The position numbers were made by a program, and so were the translations under genes. From assembly GCA_018823325.1 (NCBI GenBank), contig JAHJIJ010000034.1:124001-188000 (forward strand): a stretch of 64,000 bases of DNA, in the 5' to 3' direction. This document shows, one piece after another, positions 56,942 to 64,000 of the stretch. The notes under the pieces are model-generated. The model made no database searches, was not told the origin of the DNA, and was given only the letters and a program-made list of their open reading frames with translations. The first letter of the stretch is position 1. Each line of letters begins with the position of its first letter. The stretch is from Alphaproteobacteria bacterium (lineage in GTDB: Bacteria > Pseudomonadota > Alphaproteobacteria > Sphingomonadales > Sphingomonadaceae).

Positions 56942-57111
56942 CGTCATTCCCGCGAACGCGGGAATCCAGTAGCAACGTCGCGATGAGGCGCTGCATCGAC
57001 CCTTATCTTTATCTGCTAGCGAGCAGATCAATCCGGATTGGCAGGATCTTGCCGTAAGCCTTGGGTTCGCGCCGCCAGGCTGACTGGATTCCCGCGTTCG
57101 CGGGAATGACG
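56942..57111. mobile_element. non-autonomous, internally deleted copy of the IR-bounded GIY-YIG element
   Basis: A 170-base element. Its ends are 28-base perfect inverted repeats (CGTCATTCCCGCGAACGCGG... at 56942-56969 and its inverse at 57084-57111), identical to those of the intact copy at 62646-63026, and bases just outside (CTCACAC left, AAGAAT right) are also shared. Compared with the 381-base intact copy it lacks exactly 211 bases from the middle of the ORF. It sits between nadE and prs. Confidence 0.88.
56983..57083 (+). pseudogene. deleted and frameshifted GIY-YIG nuclease remnant
   Basis: The intact start survives as MRRCIDPYLYLLAS, closely matching the N-terminus of the 62687 gene. 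After the deletion, the C-terminal part EQINPDWQDLAVSLGFAPPG is still readable, but in another frame, with its stop codon abutting the right inverted repeat exactly as in the intact copy. A 211-base deletion predicts this frameshift. No nuclease can be made. Confidence 0.85.
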
Positions 57112-57320
57112 AAGAATGAAGGCACAGCACGCTCCCGACAACATTCCCGTCATCCGATGACGCTAGAACAGCTTCGTCAAAGTCGGCAGTCGTTCATCAG
57201 GGAATCGGTCCTCGCGCCCTTCACTATCATCGCTTGTCCCCGAACCGTCACAAGCGGCTTTTCAGCGGAGCACCTGCCCGCTAGAGGGGCCGCGTCAACC
57301 GCAGCCATAGGGACCCCGAC

Positions 57321-58256
57321 ATGAAGATCATCTCCGGCAACGGCAATATGCCGCTCGCCCAGGCGATTGCCGATTATGTGGAGCTCCCGCTCACCGATGC
57401 GAGCGTACGCCGCTTTGCTGATGAGGAAATTTTCGTGGAAATCCATGAGAATGTGCGCGGCGAGGATGTGTTCGTGGTCCAGTCGACCAGCTATCCGGCG
57501 AACGACAACCTGATGGAACTGCTGATCATGATCGATGCGCTCAAGCGCGCGTCGGCCCGGCGCATCACGGCGGTCGTCCCCTATTTCGGCTATGCCCGGC
57601 AGGACCGTAAACCCGGCCCCCGCACGCCGATCTCGGCCAAGCTGGTCGCGAACCTCATCACCACGGCGGGCGCCAATCGCGTTCTCTCCGTCGATCTCCA
57701 TGCCGGCCAGATTCAGGGCTTTTTCGATATCCCCACCGACAATCTCTTCGGTGCGCCGGTGATGTCGGCCGATATTCAGGCCCGCTTCCCGAACGACAAC
57801 ATCATGGTCGTCTCGCCTGACGTCGGCGGCGTGGTGCGCGCGCGCGCGCTGGCCAAGCGACTCGACAATGCGCCGCTGGCCATCGTCGACAAGCGCCGCG
57901 AACGCGCGGGCGAATCGGAAGTGATGAACATCATCGGTGACGTGAAGGGTCGCTTCTGCATCCTGATTGACGACATCGTCGATTCAGCCGGCACGCTCTG
58001 CAACGCCGCCGCGGCGCTGAAGAAGGAAGGCGCGACGGACGTGGTCGCCTATGTGACGCACGGCGTGCTTTCGGGCGGCGCCGTCGCCCGAGTCGAGGGC
58101 TCTGCCCTGCGTGAGCTGGTCATCACCGATTCGATTCTGGCCACACCGGCTGTCGCTGCGTCGAGCAGCATCCGCCAGTTGCCGATCGCGCCTCTGCTGG
58201 GTGAAGCGATCCGCCGTATCGCGGACGAAAGCTCGGTCAGCTCGCTTTTCGACTGA
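57321..58256 (+). CDS. prs: ribose-phosphate pyrophosphokinase (PRPP synthetase)
   Basis: Makes PRPP for purine, pyrimidine, histidine and NAD synthesis. The 311-residue protein has [20 protein letters not shown], the catalytic-lysine-bearing flexible loop [40 protein letters not shown], and the PRPP-binding [23 protein letters not shown] at 57321 follows AGGGACC. Monocistronic. Confidence 0.97.
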   Translation: MKIISGNGNMPLAQAIADYVELPLTDASVRRFADEEIFVEIHENVRGEDVFVVQSTSYPANDNLMELLIMIDALKRASARRITAVVPYFGYARQDRKPGPRTPISAKLVANLITTAGANRVLSVDLHAGQIQGFFDIPTDNLFGAPVMSADIQARFPNDNIMVVSPDVGGVVRARALAKRLDNAPLAIVDKRRERAGESEVMNIIGDVKGRFCILIDDIVDSAGTLCNAAAALKKEGATDVVAYVTHGVLSGGAVARVEGSALRELVITDSILATPAVAASSSIRQLPIAPLLGEAIRRIADESSVSSLFD

Positions 58257-58287
58257 TAAACACCCGGCCGACTGACCGGACAGCGGC

Positions 58288-58458
58288 TCAGAAGCCGGCG
58301 TCGAGCCGGCGCAGCCGCATCGTCGCGCCCACAAAGCCCATCAGGCAGATCATCAGCGACCAGCGCGCGGCCTCGGGCGCAGAGCGCAGCAGCAGGGCAA
58401 TGCCCAGCGCGGCGAGCGCGGCCAATAATGCTCCTGCAATCCTGCTGAACCCGAACAT
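58288..58458 (-). CDS. small hypothetical membrane protein
   Basis: A 56-residue protein with two membrane helices: IAGALLAALAALGIALLLRS and SLMICLMGFVGATMRLRR. The ATG at 58458 is supported by GGAGG seven bases upstream. It ends in a positively charged tail. No family recognised; convergent with prs. Confidence 0.6.
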   Translation of the reverse strand: MFGFSRIAGALLAALAALGIALLLRSAPEAARWSLMICLMGFVGATMRLRRLDAGF

Positions 58459-58596
58459 GATGCGCCTCCCGCTCCCACAGATGGCCGATGACACTGGTAT
58501 GGCCCAATGCGCTGAACGGCCGATGACAATCCACGACTATTGACGATGCGGATTGTCCAGAACCGGGGCAGTCTGTCGATTTTGCGCGCTACTGTG

Positions 58597-59298
58597 TCAT
58601 CCAATCCACAGCCACGGCGGCACGAACGGACCGCCGAGCATGGGATGCGCCCATGTTGCGGCCAGCCAGAGGACGAGGCCGCCGACCAGCGCCGTGGTGC
58701 CGGGCCAAAGCGCGCGCCAATCGGCTTTCCCAACGATCAACGCCACGAACGGGAGAAAACTCGTTCTGCCCTGCCAGTCTCGCCAGGGCTCGCCGACCAG
58801 GCGGGCCTTCTTCACATCCTGACCCAGAGCCCCGATCAAAGCGAGCAACGCAATGCCGCCGGTCAGAACCAGCGCCCGTTCAGTCGGCCAGAGCGCGGCG
58901 TGAACGAGCGCCCAGAGAATGAAGCTCCACATCATCGGGTGGCGCGTAATCGCATAAACGCCGCATGCCCGGTCCGGCACCGTCACGGTGCCGGTCGGAT
59001 CGACCATGGCTGGATTGTTGACCAGCGAGCCCGCCAGCATCACCCCTGCCAGCAGCATGACCAGACCGCCGAGATGCCACGTGCCCGGGGGTGCGACCCA
59101 AAGCAGCGGCGCAGCCGGGGCAGCGCGGAACGCCATGACCATCCAGCCCAAGGTGACGAAGGCAATGAGGGAATAAAGCCCCAGAAAGCCACGTTCGCCC
59201 AGCCGCACCACCAGCGGCGCACGCAGCGGATGCGAGAGGAGGAGATGCGTTCCCACGAAACTGCCCGTCGCCAGAGCCAGATGTGTCAAAGCCTGCAT
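58597..59298 (-). CDS. NnrU family integral membrane protein
   Basis: A 233-residue protein with six to seven helices of the NnrU family (named for nitric-oxide-related gene clusters; related to isoprenylcysteine methyltransferase folds). It shows FVGTHLLLSHPLRAPLVVRL, FLGLYSLIAFVTLGWMVM, the conserved YAITRHPMMWSFILWALVHA and GEPWRDWQGRTSFLPFVAL. The function remains unclear; no denitrification genes are near. Confidence 0.85.
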   Translation of the reverse strand: MQALTHLALATGSFVGTHLLLSHPLRAPLVVRLGERGFLGLYSLIAFVTLGWMVMAFRAAPAAPLLWVAPPGTWHLGGLVMLLAGVMLAGSLVNNPAMVDPTGTVTVPDRACGVYAITRHPMMWSFILWALVHAALWPTERALVLTGGIALLALIGALGQDVKKARLVGEPWRDWQGRTSFLPFVALIVGKADWRALWPGTTALVGGLVLWLAATWAHPMLGGPFVPPWLWIG

Positions 59299-59398
59299 CA
59301 GCCGATCCCCCGAACGCGATATACAATGGCGCTTCTACACCGGATTGGCAGCCGCTGAAATGCTGGCCTTGGAGCCATCACGCTGCCAATAGGGCGCG

Positions 59399-60582
59399 AT
59401 GAGTCCCGCCGCCCTGCCCATCGACCCTCACGATAGCTTTGTACTGCTTGATGACGCGCGCGCGGATGGGACCGGCAGCGCGATGCTGTTCCGTGATCCA
59501 GTCGAGATCGTGCAGGCCGATACTCCGGCGGACGTGCTGCCGGCACTCGAACGGCTGGAAGCCGCCGGGAAAAGCGGACTGCATGCGGCGGGCTACCTCT
59601 CCTACACAGCGGGCCATGCCTTCGAGCCTCGGCTGACCGGTTATGCGCTGCGCGAAGGCGATACCGGGCCTTTGCTCTGGTTTGGGCTGTTCGAGGCGCC
59701 GCAACCCGTACCGGAGGGCGCGGTGGACAGGCTGCTGCCGGACACGCCGGTGCGTATCGGGCCAATCGAGCCGATGATTTCCCGCGCCGACTATGGCCGC
59801 GCCATCGAAACGGTGCTCGATTATATCCGAGCCGGGGACATTTATCAGGCCAACCTCACCTTTCCGGCAAGCGTTGCCATCGAGGGCGACCCGCTGGCGG
59901 CCTATCGCGCCATCCGCCCGCGCGGTGCGGGGGGCCACGGCGCACTGTTGCGACATGACGGGCGGCATATCCTCTCCTTCTCGCCGGAGAGCTTCTTTTC
60001 GCTGGCCAACGGCAAGGTGGCGACCCGGCCGATGAAGGGCACGGCGCGGCGCAATGCCGACCCGGTGCGCGATGCCGAAGCGGCGCGCGAGCTCGCCAGC
60101 GATCCCAAGCAGCGTGCGGAAAATCTGATGATCGTGGACCTGCTGCGCAACGACATCTCGCGCGTCACGCAGGCGGGCAGCGTCGTTGTGCCGTCGCTCT
60201 TCCATGTCGAGAGCTACCCGACCGTCCACCAGATGATCTCGGTCGTCGAGGGCCGCTTGCAGCCGCAACTCGGCCCGGCCGATGTGCTGCGCGCCCTGTT
60301 TCCCTGCGGATCGATCACCGGTGCGCCCAAGCTGCGCGCAATGGAGATCATCCGCGAGGTGGAACCATTCGGGCGTGGACTCTACACGGGCAGCATCGGC
60401 CATATTGCGCCGGACGGCTCGGCGCGCTTCAATGTCGCAATCCGCACTGTCGTGCTGGAGAAGGATGCGCGGAACGGCATATTGGGACTGGGATCGGGCA
60501 TCGTGGCGGACAGCCAGCCGGACGCGGAATGGCAGGAATGCCTCGACAAAGGGCGTTTCCTGGAACCGAGGGAGAGTGAGGC

Positions 60583-60586
<4 letters not shown>
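59399..60586 (+). CDS. pabB: aminodeoxychorismate synthase component I PabB
   Basis: Chorismate-utilising enzyme of folate synthesis, 395 residues. C-terminal domain motifs are typical: YIRAGDIYQANLTFPASVAI, LSFSPESFFSLANG, TRPMKGTARRNADPV, NLMIVDLLRNDISRVTQAGS and GSITGAPKLRAMEIIREVEP. The short form lacks part of the N-terminal subdomain of TrpE. It overlaps the next gene by four bases, forming a pabB-pabC pair; the amidotransferase subunit PabA is not in the window. Confidence 0.93.
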
Positions 60587-62492
<1,906 letters not shown>

Positions 62493-62645
62493 CGATGGGG
62501 CGCCGGGCCGCGTTTTCGCTGGCCCGGCCCGCCCTCTCCCGACCTTAGACTGCGTGAACAAGTCTGATGGCCGCTCCTGCGGCGACTACACCAGAAGCGG
62601 CACTTCCGGACGCGCCCCTTTGCGGACCTCATTCTGCACTCACAC

Positions 62646-63026
62646 CGTCATTCCCGCGAACGCGGGAATCCAGTAGCAACGTTGCGATGAGGCGCATCGT
62701 TGATCCTTACGTCTATCTGCTGGCGTCGCATCGCAATGGCACACTCTATCTGGGTGTGACGTCCAATCTGACGCAGCGTATTGCTCAGCATTGCGCGGAG
62801 ACGTTTGGCGGCTTCACGGCGCAATATGCAGTCAAACTGCTGGCCTGGTATGAGCAGCATGCCACGATGGAGAACGCGATTTTACGAGAGAAGCAGATCA
62901 AGAAATGGCGCAGAACCTGGAAACTTGATTTGATCGAACAGGTAAAGCCGGATTGTCAAAATCTTACCGTCAGCCTGGGCTTCTCACCGCCAGGTTGACT
63001 GGATTCCCGCGTTCGCGGGAATGACG
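62646..63026. mobile_element. IR-bounded element carrying a GIY-YIG nuclease gene (intact copy)
   Basis: A 381-base unit bounded by 28-base perfect inverted repeats: 62646-62673 begins CGTCATTCCCGCGAACGCGG, and 62999-63026 is its exact reverse complement. Each end also folds on itself (ATTCCCGCG-AA-CGCGGGAAT), which is REP-like. The only gene fills the interior: it starts 13 bases after the left repeat and its TGA abuts the right one. A deleted sibling is present at 56942-57111. No target-site duplication is obvious. Confidence 0.85.
62687..62998 (+). CDS. GIY-YIG family endonuclease (COG2827 type)
   Basis: A 103-residue single-domain nuclease. The GIY-YIG module is seen as DPYVYLLASHRNGTLYLGVT, with Y-V-Y and Y-L-G in place of GIY and YIG, then SNLTQRIAQH (conserved Arg), YAVKLLAWYEQ (Tyr-Glu), and the catalytic-Glu helix AILREKQIKKWRR followed by KLDLIEQ. 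Such stand-alone genes are multi-copy in many sphingomonads. The tight packing within inverted repeats suggests that the nuclease may act on those repeats; this is inference. Confidence 0.9.
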   Translation: MRRIVDPYVYLLASHRNGTLYLGVTSNLTQRIAQHCAETFGGFTAQYAVKLLAWYEQHATMENAILREKQIKKWRRTWKLDLIEQVKPDCQNLTVSLGFSPPG

Positions 63027-63469
63027 AAGAATTGGTCGCTTGTCCACTCATCACAAATCGGTGGACATCCCTGGAATTTTGAGCCCGTCCACGACACCGA
63101 TGAGGGCGCTTTCGCCATGTCCTACATTGGGGACATCCGGCTATAAAACGACACACAGCCTAAGCTGTGCGCTCTTTGACCCTGTCAAGAAAACCCTTGA
63201 AAATCAGTCCTATCACTCGTCCATCTGAGGACTTTTGCAGAAACGCCATGGCTTCCATGCGCGATGATCGAGAAGTTCCGACTGCCAACTGGCGCAAATC
63301 TGCGCTTTTTCGGGCGGCACGCACCCGGCGGCGGAGCCCGAACAGACCGCATGGTGGGTCAAGATTGGTGAAAGTGACCGCTCCTCACGACTTTTGGGTC
63401 GTTTTCGTTCGGTCCTGGCGTGCTGAAAAGCGGCGGATCCCCGGCACGGATGTCCGCTGTCCAAACCGC
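63027..63469. other. 443-base region without a supported gene
   Basis: Between the element and cobT, less GC-rich than its flanks in the first half. It holds the palindrome CACAGC-CTAA-GCTGTG near 63153, direct repeats of GGACATCC (about 63063 and 63130), and a longer open stretch on the plus strand near 63300-63420 with no plausible start or conserved match. It may be a decayed gene or a regulatory region. No RNA gene was recognised. Confidence 0.4.
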
Positions 63470-64000
63470 CTAATCCTTGTCGAACAACGACGCCAGCTGC
63501 TCGACCATGGCGCCACCGAGCTGCTCGGCATCCATGATGGTCACGGCGCGCTTGTAATAGCGCGTGACGTCATGACCGATGCCGATGGCGATCAGCTCCA
63601 CGGGCGAGCGGCCCTCGATCCACGCGATCACCTGCCGCAGATGGCGCTCCAGATAGGTGCCGTTGTTCACGGAGAGCGTTGAATCGTCGACCGGTGCGCC
63701 GTCCGAAATGACCATCAGGATGCGGCGTTCCTCGGGCCGGGCGAGCAGGCGATTATGTGCCCAGAGCAGCGCCTCGCCGTCGATATTCTCCTTGAGCAGC
63801 CCCTCGCGCATCATCAGGCCGAGACTGGCCTTGGCACGGCGCCAGGGCTCATCGGCCTTCTTATAGATGATGTGGCGCAGATCGTTGAGGCGGCCCGGCT
63901 TGGGGGGTCTGCCGGCGGCGAGCCATTGCTCGCGGCTCTGCCCGCCCTTCCAGGCGCGCGTAGTGAAGCCGAGCACTTCGGTCTTCACGCCGCAGCGCTC
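63470..64000 (-). CDS. cobT: cobaltochelatase subunit CobT (C-terminal part; gene continues beyond window)
   Basis: Subunit of the aerobic, ATP-dependent cobaltochelatase CobNST, which inserts cobalt in cobalamin synthesis. Only the last 176 residues are in the window. They are the CobT C-terminal von Willebrand A-like domain: [20 protein letters not shown] at the start, [40 protein letters not shown] (MIDAS-type D-G-A-P-V-D-D-S-T) and [18 protein letters not shown] near the end. CobS is expected upstream outside the window. Confidence 0.92.
   Translation of the reverse strand, partial: ERCGVKTEVLGFTTRAWKGGQSREQWLAAGRPPKPGRLNDLRHIIYKKADEPWRRAKASLGLMMREGLLKENIDGEALLWAHNRLLARPEERRILMVISDGAPVDDSTLSVNNGTYLERHLRQVIAWIEGRSPVELIAIGIGHDVTRYYKRAVTIMDAEQLGGAMVEQLASLFDKD

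Overview
The window is a contiguous, GC-rich piece of an alphaproteobacterial chromosome, most likely from the order Sphingomonadales (Sphingobium/Novosphingobium/Sphingomonas-like). The pointers are a ChpT phosphotransferase gene beside a chemotaxis operon, COQ9, SspB, the 180-kDa type NAD-glutamate dehydrogenase, LigA/LigB extradiol dioxygenase subunits of the sphingomonad lignin-catabolic type, and several families of small palindromic intergenic repeats. No rRNA, prophage, integrase, classical IS or CRISPR array was seen; one tRNA (Thr, CGT) and the RNase P RNA are present. Genes are dense and mostly housekeeping.

Layout. 1-3.6 kb (+): Ppx/GppA phosphatase, RlmE, a small membrane protein, an MFS exporter. 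3.65-13.3 kb (-): ferredoxin-like protein, J-domain protein, rnpB, TlpA-type thioredoxin, AmpD-type amidase, a complete chemotaxis set cheA-cheW-cheY-cheB-cheR, with chpT and a JAMM peptidase upstream. 13.3-21.7 kb (+): rluD, rpoH, a STAS-like protein, an unknown exported protein, crcB, an rluC-like gene, ligAB, and a MetE-like methyltransferase behind a perfect palindrome. 21.8-27.1 kb (-): amino-acid permease, HIT protein and hisE-hisF-hisA-hisH-hisB. 27.2-36.2 kb: sspB, a cytochrome b561-YceI fusion, a Cys-cluster protein, tRNA-Thr, a PAS protein, giant GDH. 36.3-42.5 kb (-): cyclophilin, purH, heparinase II/III, rpe, rsmB; then a tiny SDHAF4-type gene (+). 43.6-47.2 kb (-): ssb, feoB, feoA, coq9. 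47.2-52 kb (-): riboflavin cluster ribD-ribE-ribB(X)-EamA-ribH. 52-56.8 kb: tonB, gltX, an unusual secreted protein, nadE. 57.3-62.5 kb: prs, a small membrane protein, NnrU, pabB-pabC, an aspartate-type aminotransferase. The right end holds the C-terminal half of cobT.

Most interesting. (1) A compact mobile-looking element at 62646-63026: a 28-bp perfect inverted repeat closely bracketing a GIY-YIG nuclease ORF whose stop codon abuts the right repeat. A second copy at 56942-57111 has identical ends and an internal deletion of exactly 211 bp that kills the ORF, like a non-autonomous (MITE/REP-like) derivative. (2) A riboflavin cluster with no visible FMN riboswitch, in which the RibB enzyme carries an N-terminal helix-turn-helix and a GTP cyclohydrolase II-like domain lacking its zinc cysteines. 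A perfect 7-4-7 palindrome sits 12 bp before its start codon, which suggests an autoregulatory enzyme-repressor. (3) ribD has no ATG/GTG/TTG ahead of its catalytic deaminase motif and appears to start with CTG in a CTGA stop-start overlap. (4) CheA carries a second CheW-like region and a degenerate receiver. (5) ligAB stands without the other protocatechuate 4,5-cleavage genes. Several palindromic repeats, a poly-C tract next to a Fur-like site at feoAB, and a 33-bp repeat that includes the stop codons of two genes complete the picture.
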